Positions 1 to 9,471 of a DNA stretch of 64,000 nt are shown in pieces. The stretch covers positions 17,041 to 81,040 of the forward strand of contig NZ_SISB01000032.1 in the NCBI RefSeq assembly GCF_004310295.1, read 5' to 3'. Origin of the DNA: Pseudomonas sp. BGI-2 (lineage in GTDB: Bacteria; Pseudomonadota; Gammaproteobacteria; Pseudomonadales; Pseudomonadaceae). The notes beneath the pieces were generated by a model. It was given only the letters and a program-made list of their open reading frames with translations, had not been told where the DNA came from and did no database searches. Both the position numbers and the translations under genes were made by a program. Each line of letters opens with the position of its first letter. The stretch's first letter is position 1.

Positions 1-1
1 A

Positions 2-3000
2 CGCCTGAGCCGGCATTTGAGCGAACGCCTCGGCAAAGAAGCCGTCGCCGCGCACCACGGCAGCCTGGCCAAGGAGTTTCGCCTCGACGCCGAACAGCGG
101 CTCAAGCGTGGCGACCTGCAAGTGCTGATCGCCACGGCCTCGCTGGAGCTGGGGATCGACATTGGCGATGTCGACCTGGTTTGCCAGATCGCCTCGCCGC
201 GCTCGATTGCCGGATTTTTGCAGCGGGTCGGCCGCTCCGGGCACCAGGTTGGCGGCACGCCCAAGGGCCGTTTATTCGCCACTACCCGCGATGACCTGAT
301 CGAATGCACCGCCCTGCTCGACTGCGTGCGCCGTGGCGAACTCGACACCTTGCAGATTCCCAAGGCGCCGCTGGATGTCCTGGCTCAGCAGATCATCGCC
401 GAAGTCAGCTGCCAGGAATGGCAGGAGCAGGCGCTGCTGGAGATGTTCCGCAAAGCCTCGCCCTACGCCGAACTCGACGAAAAACATTACCAGGCGCTGC
501 TGCACATGCTCGCCGAGGGCTACAACGGTCGGCAGGGTTTCCACAGCGCTTACCTGCACCGCGATGCCGTGACCCGCACATTGCGCGGTCGCCGGGGCAG
601 CAAACTGACGGCTGTGACCAGCGGCGGAACGATTCCGGACAACGCCGATCACAGCGTACTGCTCGAACCTCAAGGGCTGAACATCGGCAGCGTCAACGAA
701 GACTTTGCGGTGGAAAGCATCGCCGGGGATATCTTCCAGTTGGGCAATACGTCGTATCGAATCCTGCGCGTCGAAACCGGCAAGGTCCGGGTCGAAGACG
801 CTCAGGGCCAGCCGCCGACCATTCCATTCTGGCTCGGTGAAGCGCCTGGGCGCAGCGCAGAATTGTCATTCGCCGTAGCGCGCCTGCAAGCGCAGCTGGA
901 CGAATTGCTCGGCCTCACACCGGGCAACTTGCAGCCGGCCACCGACTGGCTGACCGACACCCTCGATCTGAACCTGGCCAGTGCCGAGCAACTGGTGGAT
1001 TACCTGGCCCGGGCGCGCCTGACGCTTGGCGCCCTGCCGTCCCAAGACACGCTGCTGATGGAGCGCTTTTTCGACGAGTCCGGCGGCACGCAACTGATTA
1101 TCCACACGCCGTTCGGCAGTCGCATCAACCGGGCCTGGGGCCTGGCCTTGCGCAAGCGTTTCTGCCGCACCTTCAACTTCGAACTGCAGGCCGCCGCCAG
1201 CGAAGACGCAATCGTGCTGTCGCTGTCCACCAGCCACAGCTTCGAACTCGAAGACGTTTGGCGCTACGTGCACAGCAACTCCGCCGAACACTTGCTGATC
1301 CAGGCGATACTCGATGCGCCGCTGTTTGGCGTGCGCTGGCGCTGGAATGCCGGAGTCGCGCTGGCGTTGCCGCGTTATACCGGTGGACGCAAAGTCGCGC
1401 CGCAGATCCAGCGCATGAAAAGCGAAGACCTGATCGCCAGCGTATTCCCCGACCAGATCGCCTGCGTGGAAAACCTCGCCGGCGAACGTGAAGTGCCCGA
1501 GCATCCGCTGGTGGAACAAACCCTCGACGATTGCCTGCACGAGGCCATGGACTGCGAAGGCTGGCTGGCGTTGTTGCGGCGCATGGAAAGCGGCGATGTC
1601 CGGCTGATCAGCCGCGATTTGCCAGCGCCCTCGCCACTGGCAGCAGAAATCCTCAGCGCCCGCCCCTATACCTTTCTCGACGATGCGCCGCTGGAAGAGC
1701 GCCGTACGCAAGCGGTGCTCAACCGGCGCTGGAGCGACCCGCAGTCCACCGACGACCTCGGCGCGCTGGATGCCGAGGCGATTCAAGCGGTACGCGACGA
1801 AGCCTGGCCAGCCCCCACGGGCGTCGATGAAATGCACGAGGCACTGATGAGCCTGACGTGCATCACCGATGCCGAGGCGCAGGCCAATGCGCATTGGCTG
1901 GACTGGCTGAACGCCCTTGCTGAAAGTGGCCGCGCCAGCCGTTTGCAGATCAATGCCGAGCAATCGCTGTGGCTGGCGCTGGAGCGGTTGACCTGCCTGC
2001 GCGCGTTTTATCCACAGGCGACTTTGCAGCCACCGATGGAGGCGCTGCCGGGGTTCGATGAAGTCTGGGAGCCGGACGAAGCGCTGCTGGAAGTGATTCG
2101 CGCGCGGCTCAGCGCGTTTGGCCCACTGCCGTTGCAAGCGATTGCCGAACGGTTGGGATTGCCGGCCATTGAAGTCACCCAGGCGCTGGCACAACTGGAG
2201 CGCGAAGGTTATGTGCTGCGCGGCCAATTCACCCCTGGCGCCAGTGAGGATGAATGGTGCGAACGGCATCTGCTGGCGCGAATTCATCGCTACACGGTCA
2301 AGCGTCTGCGGCGGGAAATCGAGCCGGTGGCGTTGCAGGATTTCATGCGATTTCTGTTCGACTGGCAGCATCTGTCCGCAGCGACGCAAGGCCAGGGCAA
2401 TGCGGTGTTGCCCGCCATCGTCGCTCAGTTCGAAGGCTACCCCGCCGCTGCGTCAGCCTGGGACAGCGACATTCTGCCGATGCGGATCAAAGGCTATTCG
2501 GCGAGTTGGCTGGATGACCTGTGCCGCAGCGGGAAACTGGTCTGGACGCGTCTGACGGCGCGCAATAAGAGTGCCGGCACGGCGCTGCGCAGCACGCCGA
2601 TTCTGTTGCTGCCGCGCAGTCAGGTCGGGTTGTGGAGCAGCTTGACCGAACAGACCCCGGTCAGCGAGCTGTCACCCAAAACGCAGAAGGTTTACGAAGC
2701 ACTCAGCGAACACGGCGCGCTGTTTTTCGATGAGCTGACTCACGAGGCACATCTGCTGCGCGCCGAGCTGGAAATTGCCCTGCAGGAACTGGTCGGCGCC
2801 GGGCTGGTAAACGCCGACAGTTTCGCGGGCCTGCGAGCGCTGATTACGCCGGCCAGTAAACGGCAGAATCGCAGCAGCCGACGTGGCCGTGGGGCGTTTG
2901 TCGGCGGGATGGACGATGCCGGGCGCTGGGCCTTGCTGCGACGGGGTCCTGCCGCGCCGGTTGTGGATAACAAACGACCGGCCCCGACGCCAAGCGACAC

Positions 3001-3454
3001 TCTGGAACACATCGCCATGACGCTACTGAGGCGCTACGGCGTGGTGTTCTGGCGCTTGCTGGAGCGGGAAGCGGATTGGTTGCCGAGCTGGCGGGAATTG
3101 CTGCGCACGTTTCATCGGCTGGAGGCTCGGGGGGAGATTCGCGGTGGCCGGTTTGTCAGTGGTTTGGCCGGGGAGCAGTTTGCGTTGCCGGAGGCGATAC
3201 CGTTGTTGCGCGAAGTCCGGCGCCGGCCGCATGACGGGAGTTTGATTGCAGTGTGCGGGGTTGATCCGTTGAACCTAGCCGGGACGTTATTGCCCGGCGC
3301 GAAAGTGCCGGCGTTGGCGAGTAATCGGTTGGTGTATCGGGATGGGTTGCCGGTGGCTGCCGAGATTGCCGGCAAGCAGGTTTTCTGGGTGGAACTGGAT
3401 CAGCCAGCGACTGCTGAATTACACAAAAAACTGATTCGCCACAATCCCCTGTAG
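2..3454 (+). CDS. lhr: Lhr-family ATP-dependent helicase (5' truncated by window edge)
   Basis: Large superfamily 2 helicase linked to DNA repair; only the last ~1150 residues are in the window, and the open frame runs off the left edge. Helicase domain 2 is visible at once: HHGSLAKE, then motif V (ATASLELGIDIG) and motif VI (QRVGRSGH). The very long C-terminal extension that follows, with a winged-helix-like segment, is typical of bacterial Lhr (about 1400-1550 aa in long forms), so roughly the first quarter, with the Walker A and DEAH motifs, lies upstream. The stop codon (TAG, 3452-3454) lies inside a REP element. Family assignment is secure; the precise substrate is not shown by the sequence. 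Confidence 0.93.
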   Translation, partial: RLSRHLSERLGKEAVAAHHGSLAKEFRLDAEQRLKRGDLQVLIATASLELGIDIGDVDLVCQIASPRSIAGFLQRVGRSGHQVGGTPKGRLFATTRDDLIECTALLDCVRRGELDTLQIPKAPLDVLAQQIIAEVSCQEWQEQALLEMFRKASPYAELDEKHYQALLHMLAEGYNGRQGFHSAYLHRDAVTRTLRGRRGSKLTAVTSGGTIPDNADHSVLLEPQGLNIGSVNEDFAVESIAGDIFQLGNTSYRILRVETGKVRVEDAQGQPPTIPFWLGEAPGRSAELSFAVARLQAQLDELLGLTPGNLQPATDWLTDTLDLNLASAEQLVDYLARARLTLGALPSQDTLLMERFFDESGGTQLIIHTPFGSRINRAWGLALRKRFCRTFNFELQAAASEDAIVLSLSTSHSFELEDVWRYVHSNSAEHLLIQAILDAPLFGVRWRWNAGVALALPRYTGGRKVAPQIQRMKSEDLIASVFPDQIACVENLAGEREVPEHPLVEQTLDDCLHEAMDCEGWLALLRRMESGDVRLISRDLPAPSPLAAEILSARPYTFLDDAPLEERRTQAVLNRRWSDPQSTDDLGALDAEAIQAVRDEAWPAPTGVDEMHEALMSLTCITDAEAQANAHWLDWLNALAESGRASRLQINAEQSLWLALERLTCLRAFYPQATLQPPMEALPGFDEVWEPDEALLEVIRARLSAFGPLPLQAIAERLGLPAIEVTQALAQLEREGYVLRGQFTPGASEDEWCERHLLARIHRYTVKRLRREIEPVALQDFMRFLFDWQHLSAATQGQGNAVLPAIVAQFEGYPAAASAWDSDILPMRIKGYSASWLDDLCRSGKLVWTRLTARNKSAGTALRSTPILLLPRSQVGLWSSLTEQTPVSELSPKTQKVYEALSEHGALFFDELTHEAHLLRAELEIALQELVGAGLVNADSFAGLRALITPASKRQNRSSRRGRGAFVGGMDDAGRWALLRRGPAAPVVDNKRPAPTPSDTLEHIAMTLLRRYGVVFWRLLEREADWLPSWRELLRTFHRLEARGEIRGGRFVSGLAGEQFALPEAIPLLREVRRRPHDGSLIAVCGVDPLNLAGTLLPGAKVPALASNRLVYRDGLPVAAEIAGKQVFWVELDQPATAELHKKLIRHNPL

Positions 3455-3555
3455 GAGCGAGCGGTGCGGCGATCCGACTTGCCCGCGAAGAACGAAGACA
3501 CGGTCCTGTTGATACACCGCGGTGCGCCCTTCGCGGGCAAGCCTCGCTCCTACAG
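3450..3555. repeat. Paired inverted REP element (REPIN-like), GTAGGAGCGAG subtype
   Basis: Two convergent REP arms: GTAGGAGCGAG...CTTGCCCGCGAAG on the left (from 3450) and its inverted partner CTTCGCGGGCAAGCCTCGCTCCTAC on the right (about 3529-3554). About 40 bp of unrelated sequence lies between them. The left arm supplies the stop codon of lhr. The arms resemble the pair at 10461-10575 and differ from the GTGGGAGC type found elsewhere in the window. Confidence 0.85.
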
Positions 3556-3566
3556 GGTTTACGGTT

Positions 3567-5675
3567 TTATTGAGTGCGAGGCTGATCCGGCAGCATCACC
3601 GGCGAATTTTCGGCCACCGGCCCATCATCTGCCATCGCCTGCCTCGGCATCAAAACCTGCTGTGGATAAGTCTGCGCGAAATGCACCCACGGGCTGTTAT
3701 CCACAAGCTTCTTCAACCGCTGGTTAAACGCCCTGCTCACCGCATATTGCCCACCCGACACCGTGCGAAACTGCGCCGTCAGCACCACGCCGTTGAGGTC
3801 CATTTTGTCGACGCCAAACACGTCCAGCGGCCCTTGCAGGTTGTACTTGAGAAACGCGTCCTCGCGGATCGAATCCCCCGCTTCACGGATCAACTCAATC
3901 GCCTTGTCGACATCGGTGTCGTAGGTGAACTGCACCGAGAAAAACGCATACGCGAACTGCCGCGATTGATTGGTCACTGCCTTGATCTGACCGAACGGCA
4001 CCGAGTGCACAAAGCCCTTGCCGTCACGCAGGCGCAAGGTGCGGATGGTCAAGCCCTCGACCGTGCCGGCGTGGCCGGAGTCGAGCACCACCCAGTCGCC
4101 GATTGAAAGGGTGTCTTCGATGATGATGAACAACCCGGTGATCACGTCCTGCACCAGTTGTTGCGAGCCGAAACCGATGGCCAGGCCGACCACCCCGGCA
4201 CCGGCCAGCAACGGCGCGACGTTGATTCCAAGGTTGGCCATGGTGGTAATCGCGCAGATCACCACCAGGATGATTTTGATCGCGTTGCGCAGCAGCGGCA
4301 GGATAGTTTTGACCCGCGTGCTGGGCTGCGTCGTGCGTTTGTTGAGCGGCGGTTTCAGCGCTTCCTGGATCGCCGTATCAAGCACCACCCACAGCAACCA
4401 GGTCACCAGAAAGATCAGGCCCATGCTGCTCAACGACTCACTGATCGCCCGGCCCACCGAGTTGCGCTCGGCGAATTCGAACAGCGACACGCCCCAGATC
4501 CGCCCGAGGATTTCGATGAAGGCAACGGCCATGACGATCCGCAGCAACGCATGCAACAGACTGAGAAAACGCTCTTTGTAGGCGCTGCTGTGCTGGATCG
4601 CTGTGACCTGACGCGACTTGAACATGTGTTGGAAAATCGTGCTGAGAAACACCGTGGCGATCAGCAGGATGGTGGTGAACAACGCGCAGCGCAGGGCCTT
4701 CTGATTGTCATCGCCTACGCCAAGCAGGTTGATCGCCGAGACCATCACCATCAGCAGGATCGGCCAGTACCAGAGCCCGGAAAAAATCCGCAAGGACTCT
4801 TGCAGCGATGGCTGCTTGAGGCGTTGGGCCAGTGGCCGGTTACGGATCAGATGCGCCACCGGGCGGCGTAAACGAATCACCAATAATCCGAAGATGATCG
4901 AGACGAAAAAACCGGTGAGCACTGCGGCGCTGCTGGTGATGTTGCCGCCCAGTTGCCGGGCGATTTGCGGGCTGGTCAACGCATCGCTGAGCGCGGCGAG
5001 AAAGCCGATCAGGAACAGCGGCCGAGGGCAGTAATCGCGAATGATCTGCACCGCCGTGCGCTTGTGGCCGGTGTTGAACATGACGATCACGCAGAGCAGC
5101 ATCGAGGTCGAGAAAATACCGCTGCTGGTGGCGTAGGCGAAACACAACGCCAGCGCGCGGCCCACCGAGGCGGGCAGGAAATGGCTGACGTAGAGGGTCA
5201 ACGGCAGACAGATCAAGGCCGGCAGCGTGTAAGGCAACACATAATTGAGCAGATCCTGACTGCGCTGGCGGGTGCGCAGCCAGCGGCCCTGGTTCAAGCG
5301 TTTGGCGAGGATCCCGCCGAGCACGGTGAGCAAGGCGAAGGTGCCGAGCCAGACGCCGGACAACATCAGGAAGTCGCCGATCACGCTCCAACCTGAACGG
5401 CTCGAGGGTCGATTGACCAGCTTATCCACTTCATCTGCCGCCCGATCGGCCCGCAGGCGCCAGGCGTCGACCAGGTCTTCGTTGAGGTCGAGCTTGTCCT
5501 GAACGTCGTCGATGCTGGAACTGATGGCCCCGAGCAGACCGCCCTGGACCAGCGGTTCAGGCTTTGCCGGTTCCTCGGCAGCAGCGGGAACACCCGGCAG
5601 CGTGACGGCTTCCAACTCGTTGCTGCCCAGAAACAGCAACGCCCCCAGCAGTATCGCGGTCTTGAACTTGAGCAA
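3567..5675 (-). CDS. MscS-family mechanosensitive channel, YbiO-like, 702 aa
   Basis: Inner-membrane channel expected to open under hypo-osmotic shock. The N-terminus has a signal-like hydrophobic stretch (AILLGALLFLG), then a periplasmic segment and many membrane helices. The conserved MscS pore and beta domain follows near residues 500-620: GLAIGFGSQQLVQD, then a segment containing IGDWV and GTVEGL. Length and layout resemble E. coli YbiO (about 740 aa) more than short MscS (about 286 aa). I start at a TTG codon (5675-5673) because AAGGAG sits about 8 bases upstream and the residues that follow form a normal export-type N-terminus. The frame stays open upstream to 5909, but that extension runs through a REP element. 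Single gene, convergent with lhr. Confidence 0.88.
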   Translation of the reverse strand: MLKFKTAILLGALLFLGSNELEAVTLPGVPAAAEEPAKPEPLVQGGLLGAISSSIDDVQDKLDLNEDLVDAWRLRADRAADEVDKLVNRPSSRSGWSVIGDFLMLSGVWLGTFALLTVLGGILAKRLNQGRWLRTRQRSQDLLNYVLPYTLPALICLPLTLYVSHFLPASVGRALALCFAYATSSGIFSTSMLLCVIVMFNTGHKRTAVQIIRDYCPRPLFLIGFLAALSDALTSPQIARQLGGNITSSAAVLTGFFVSIIFGLLVIRLRRPVAHLIRNRPLAQRLKQPSLQESLRIFSGLWYWPILLMVMVSAINLLGVGDDNQKALRCALFTTILLIATVFLSTIFQHMFKSRQVTAIQHSSAYKERFLSLLHALLRIVMAVAFIEILGRIWGVSLFEFAERNSVGRAISESLSSMGLIFLVTWLLWVVLDTAIQEALKPPLNKRTTQPSTRVKTILPLLRNAIKIILVVICAITTMANLGINVAPLLAGAGVVGLAIGFGSQQLVQDVITGLFIIIEDTLSIGDWVVLDSGHAGTVEGLTIRTLRLRDGKGFVHSVPFGQIKAVTNQSRQFAYAFFSVQFTYDTDVDKAIELIREAGDSIREDAFLKYNLQGPLDVFGVDKMDLNGVVLTAQFRTVSGGQYAVSRAFNQRLKKLVDNSPWVHFAQTYPQQVLMPRQAMADDGPVAENSPVMLPDQPRTQ

Positions 5676-5770
5676 AACGGGAAGCTCCTTGGGAAGGGTC
5701 TGTAAGGAACTGATCGGCAAATGACGGGCAAGTTCGGTTTTGCCCGCGAGATAACAGACGCGACCATTCC

Positions 5771-5865
5771 CCCTGTGGGAGCGAGCTTGCTCACGATAGC
5801 GGTGGTTCAGACACTTCAATGTTGAATGTACCGTCGCTTTCGCGAGCAAGCTCGCTCCCACAGGG
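5771..5865. repeat. Paired inverted REP element (GTGGGAGCGAG subtype) in the 5676-5988 gap
   Basis: CCTGTGGGAGCGAGCTTGCTC at the left is mirrored by GAGCAAGCTCGCTCCCACAGG at the right, enclosing about 50 bp. This is the main content of the 313-base stretch between the channel gene and the decayed transporter. I see no gene in that stretch; the rest should carry the channel promoter, which I cannot place with confidence. Confidence 0.88.
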
Positions 5866-5988
5866 TTTTGTGGTGCTCTGTCGATTTTTGACCAGCACGC
5901 AAATATCAAATGCCCACTCCTCTATTTTTCCGCACAACCCAAACCCCGACACTGCGCTCCATCAATCAAATCCACCGCAGTTGCAGTC

Positions 5989-6313
5989 ATGCCCATTGCC
6001 TTGCTCGCGCTGACCCTCAGCGCCTTCGCCATCGGGACGACCGAGTTCGTCATCGTTGGCCTGTTACCCACCATCGGCGCCGACCTCGGCGTCAGCCTGC
6101 CGTCCGCCGGTCTATTGGTCAGCCTCTACGCAACCAGGCCTGCTGCTGGTGTACGCCATGGCCGCGGTCGGTTACGGCGGCTCGTTCATCGCCTTCACCT
6201 TCCTGGCGCCGATTCTTCAGGACATTTCCGGCTTCAGCGCCGGCACCGTCAGCCTGGTGTTGCTGGTCTACGCCTCGCGATGGCGGCGGTACATCTTGCA
6301 TCAATGTGGCTGA
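5989..6313 (+). pseudogene. MFS transporter remnant with internal deletions and frameshift
   Basis: Two pieces of one 12-helix drug or sugar efflux MFS protein (AraJ/SotB-like) lie in different frames. The first (5989 to about 6133) encodes a typical first helix and loop: LTLSAFAIGTTEFVIVGLLP, ending LLVSLYA. Then the frame changes, and about 6134-6271 encodes a segment from the middle of such proteins: PGLLLVYAMAAVGYGG, ending SLVLLVYA. Well over 100 residues expected between them are missing. The second piece ends after VLLVYA in unrelated sequence and a stop at 6313. No clear ribosome binding site precedes the start. Not functional. Confidence 0.85.
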
Positions 6314-6317
6314 CAGA

Positions 6318-6348
6318 CCGCTATCGCGAGCAGGCTCGCTCCTACAGT
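6318..6348. repeat. Single REP arm
   Basis: CGCTATCGCGAGCAGGCTCGCTCCTAC is one REP arm without an inverted partner nearby. It sits just 3' of the MFS remnant. With the pair at 5771-5865 it brackets the pseudogene. Confidence 0.7.
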
Positions 6349-6461
6349 AGGTCGGTGTGGTTTCCGGAACGCACACCATCCGTACCCCCGTCGAAACTTT
6401 CTCGCTTGCCCCACGGTCATCAAAAGACAGGGCAACCGGGGACCATTAGACGGGAGGCGAC

Positions 6462-7388
6462 ATGGCGGCGATTCACATCGGTATTTCAGGCTGGCGCTAC
6501 ACGCCTTGGCGGGGAGGTTTCTACCCGAAGGGGTTGACCCAGAAGCGCGAATTGCAATTCGCGTCACGGGCGGTCAACAGCATCGAAATCAATGGATCGT
6601 TTTACGCCCTGCAACGGCCTGAACGTTATGCCCAGTGGTACGCCGAAACCCCGGCGGACTTCGTTTTCAGCGTCAAAGCCCCACGCTTCATCACCCACAT
6701 CAGACGTCTGCGGGACATTCATAAGCCGCTGGCGAATTTCTTTGCCTCCGGGATCCTGGAGCTCAAAGAGAAACTCGGCCCGATCCTCTGGCAGTTTCCG
6801 CCCAATTTCAAATTCGACGTCGAGCTGTTCGAAAGCTTCCTCGAGCAACTGCCCCACGACACCCAGCAGGCGGCCACCCTCGCCCGCCAGCATGATTCGC
6901 ACCTGCACGGCCCCGCCAGCCTGAAGGCTTACAAGAAAAAGCCGCTGCGACATGCCGTTGAAATCAGAAACGAGACCTTTATTGATCCGTCGTTCGTGCG
7001 CCTGCTCAAACGCTACAACATTGCCTTGGTCATCGCCGACACCGCCGGCAAATGGCCGTATCGCGAAGACGTCACCAGTGATTTCGTTTACCTGCGCATG
7101 CATGGTGCCGAAGAACTCTATGCCAGCGGTTACACGCCTGAGGCGCTGGAGCGCTGGGGCGAGCGGATCGAAGCCTGGAACCACGGCCAGCAACCGGCGG
7201 ATCCGCAACTGATCGCACCTCGGCAGAAGCCGAAAACGCGCAAGTCCCGCGAAGTGTTCTGCTATTTCGACAACGACATCAAAGTGCGCGCGCCCTTCGA
7301 TGCGCGGCGCTTGCTTGAGCACTTCCATCTCGACAAAGACCTCGCCACCCGTCCCGGTGAACCGGTTGCCGAAGGAGTGCTGTCATGA
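6462..7388 (+). CDS. DUF72 family protein (YecE-like), 308 aa
   Basis: Cytosolic protein of the DUF72/YecE family, predicted TIM-barrel fold; the biochemical role is not established. The N-terminus IHIGISGWRYTPWRGGFYP is the family signature, followed by conserved NSIEINGSFYALQ and, near residue 165, VEIRNETF. The C-terminal part carries VFCYFDND, also typical of the family. Start ATG at 6462 follows GGGAGG at good spacing. It is the first gene of a compact operon and overlaps the next start by 4 bases (ATGAG at 7385). Length is normal. The position before ybhP-clsB-ybhN-like genes suggests co-transcription, but a functional link to lipids is inference only. Confidence 0.9.
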   Translation: MAAIHIGISGWRYTPWRGGFYPKGLTQKRELQFASRAVNSIEINGSFYALQRPERYAQWYAETPADFVFSVKAPRFITHIRRLRDIHKPLANFFASGILELKEKLGPILWQFPPNFKFDVELFESFLEQLPHDTQQAATLARQHDSHLHGPASLKAYKKKPLRHAVEIRNETFIDPSFVRLLKRYNIALVIADTAGKWPYREDVTSDFVYLRMHGAEELYASGYTPEALERWGERIEAWNHGQQPADPQLIAPRQKPKTRKSREVFCYFDNDIKVRAPFDARRLLEHFHLDKDLATRPGEPVAEGVLS

Positions 7389-8182
7389 GTATTTCCGAGC
7401 CGGTCGGCATCACCGATGAACAGCAAACCGTCATCACCTCCGTGCGCAGTTTCACCGTGCTGACGGTCAATACCCACAAGGGTTTCACCGCCCTCAACCG
7501 GCGCTTCATCCTTCCGGAATTGCGCGACGCGGTGCGCAGCGTATCCGCCGACGTGGTGTTTTTGCAGGAAGTCCACGGCACCCACGAACATCATCCGCAG
7601 CGCTACACCAATTGGCCGGCAATGCCGCAGTACGAATTCCTCGCCGACACCCTGTGGCCGCAATTTGCCTACGGCCGCAATGCCGTGTACCCGGCGGGTG
7701 ATCACGGGAATGCGCTGCTGTCGAAATTCCAGATCATTCGCCATGACAACCTCGACGTCTCGATCAGCGGCCATGAGAACCGCGGCATCCTGCATTGCGT
7801 GCTGCGCCTGCCTGGCGACGGCCGGGAAGTGCATGCGATTTGCGTGCATCTGGGGCTGCGTGAAACCCACCGGACGGAACAACTCAAGTTGCTGGCGCGA
7901 CGCCTTGAAGACCTTCCGGCCGATGCGCCGGTGATCGTCGCCGGCGACTTCAACGATTGGCGCCAGCGTGCCGATGCGTTGCTCAAACCCTGCGGTCTGC
8001 GGGAGGTGTTCGCCGAGCACCACGGCAAACCGGCGCGCAGTTTTCCGGCGCGGTTACCGGCGTTACGCCTGGACCGCATCTACGTGCGCAACCTCAAGGC
8101 CAGCCGTCCGAAAGTGCTGGCGGCGCGCCCCTGGTCACACCTTTCCGACCACGCACCGCTGTCGGTGGAGATCGAACTATGA
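7385..8182 (+). CDS. ybhP: Endonuclease/exonuclease/phosphatase-family protein, YbhP-like, 265 aa
   Basis: EEP-superfamily metal-dependent phosphodiesterase fold. Visible motifs are LTVNTHKGF near residue 27, VVFLQEVHG with metal-binding Glu62, VAGDFNDW with Asp and Asn, and the C-terminal LSDHAPLSVEI with the catalytic Asp-His. The substrate could be nucleic acid or a phospholipid-type phosphodiester; the sequence does not decide. In E. coli, ybhP, clsB (ybhO) and ybhN are adjacent, as here, which is the reason for the name. The start overlaps the DUF72 gene by 4 bases, and the stop overlaps the clsB start as ATGA, so translational coupling is likely. Confidence 0.88.
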   Translation: MSISEPVGITDEQQTVITSVRSFTVLTVNTHKGFTALNRRFILPELRDAVRSVSADVVFLQEVHGTHEHHPQRYTNWPAMPQYEFLADTLWPQFAYGRNAVYPAGDHGNALLSKFQIIRHDNLDVSISGHENRGILHCVLRLPGDGREVHAICVHLGLRETHRTEQLKLLARRLEDLPADAPVIVAGDFNDWRQRADALLKPCGLREVFAEHHGKPARSFPARLPALRLDRIYVRNLKASRPKVLAARPWSHLSDHAPLSVEIEL

Positions 8183-9471
8183 GCAGCGCACCGATGGAAA
8201 AAACCGTTGATCACATACCCACCACCCCGCCGGTGCGTGAACCCGGCGTGGTCGACGTTGAATACGGCTGGCAGGGCAACAACCTGGTGGAAATGCTGGA
8301 AAACGGCGAAGCCTATTTCCCGCGGGTATTCGAGGCCATGCGCCAGGCCAAGACTGAAATCCTCCTGGAAACCTTCATTGTGTTCGAGGACAAGGTTGGC
8401 AATGAGCTGCAGCAAGTACTGATCGAAGCCGCTCAACGCGGCGTACGGGTCACCGCCAGCCTCGACGGGTTTGGCTGTGGCGAGTTGACTACCGGGTATC
8501 TTGCGGCGCTCAGCCAGGCCGGCGTGCGCCTGCAAATATTCGATCCGGCGCCCAAGCACCTGGGCATCCGCACCAACTGGTTCCGCCGCCTGCACCGCAA
8601 GATCGTGGTGGTGGACGGCACGATTGCGTTCATCGGCGGGATCAACTTTTCCGCCGACCATCTGGCCGACTTCGGTCCCGAGGCCAAGCAGGATTACTCG
8701 GTTGAAGTGCAAGGCCCGGCGGTGGCCGACATCCATCACTTCGCGCTGCTGCAAAGTGGCCGCCCGGCTCGCGCCAAATATTGGTGGCAGCGCCGCCGGC
8801 AGCGGCGTTCGGAGCTGGCGCTCAGCGACCACGACGGCCAGGTTAGGCTGGTGTACCGCGACAACGGTGATCACCGGACGGATATTGAAGAGGTTTACCA
8901 GCAGGTGCTGCTCAGTGCCCAGCGTCGCGTCGTGATCGCCAATGCCTATTTCTTTCCGGGCTACCGCTTGCTGCGCGAAATCCGCAACGCTGCTCGCCGT
9001 GGTGTGGACGTGCGTCTGATCCTGCAGGGGCAACCGGACATGCTGGTGGCCAAACTGGCCGCGCGCATGACCTACGACTATTTGCTCAAGTCGGGTGTGC
9101 AGATCTACGAGTATTGCGAACGCCCTTTGCACGGCAAAGTCGCGCTGGTGGATGAGGACTGGAGCACCGTCGGTTCGAGCAATCTCGACCCGTTGAGCCT
9201 GTCCATGAACCTGGAAGCCAATGTGTTGATCCGCGACCGAGCCTTCAACCACGATCTGTTCGAACGGCTTGAGGTGCTGAGCAATAACCACTGCAAAGCC
9301 ATGTCAGCGGACAAGTCACCGCGCGGACGGATCTGGCACATGACTGTTGGCTTTGTGGTGTTTCACTTTCTGCGTCACTTCCCGGCATGGGCCGGTTGGC
9401 TGCCGGCGCATAAACCGCGCCTGAAACCCTTCACTCATTCCGCCGGGAGCGACCACCATGAGCCGCGTTGA
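8179..9471 (+). CDS. clsB: Cardiolipin synthase B-type (phospholipase D family), 430 aa
   Basis: Makes cardiolipin at the inner membrane; E. coli ClsB can use phosphatidylglycerol as phosphatidyl donor or acceptor. Two HKD motifs are complete: His139-Lys141-Asp146 in LHRKIVVVDG followed by GGINFS, and His318-Lys320-Asp325 in LHGKVALVDEDWSTVGSSN. There is no N-terminal pair of membrane helices, which separates it from ClsA. A hydrophobic C-terminal stretch (VGFVVFHFL) may act as membrane contact. I start at ATG 8179 because it forms an ATGA overlap with the ybhP stop; the upstream open frame overlaps ybhP. It overlaps the next gene by 14 bases. Confidence 0.93.
   Translation: MSSAPMEKTVDHIPTTPPVREPGVVDVEYGWQGNNLVEMLENGEAYFPRVFEAMRQAKTEILLETFIVFEDKVGNELQQVLIEAAQRGVRVTASLDGFGCGELTTGYLAALSQAGVRLQIFDPAPKHLGIRTNWFRRLHRKIVVVDGTIAFIGGINFSADHLADFGPEAKQDYSVEVQGPAVADIHHFALLQSGRPARAKYWWQRRRQRRSELALSDHDGQVRLVYRDNGDHRTDIEEVYQQVLLSAQRRVVIANAYFFPGYRLLREIRNAARRGVDVRLILQGQPDMLVAKLAARMTYDYLLKSGVQIYEYCERPLHGKVALVDEDWSTVGSSNLDPLSLSMNLEANVLIRDRAFNHDLFERLEVLSNNHCKAMSADKSPRGRIWHMTVGFVVFHFLRHFPAWAGWLPAHKPRLKPFTHSAGSDHHEPR

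Noticed and set aside
866..2389. 507-codon open frame on the minus strand inside lhr
   Set aside because: Antisense shadow of a GC-rich gene; the Lhr frame has clear helicase motifs.
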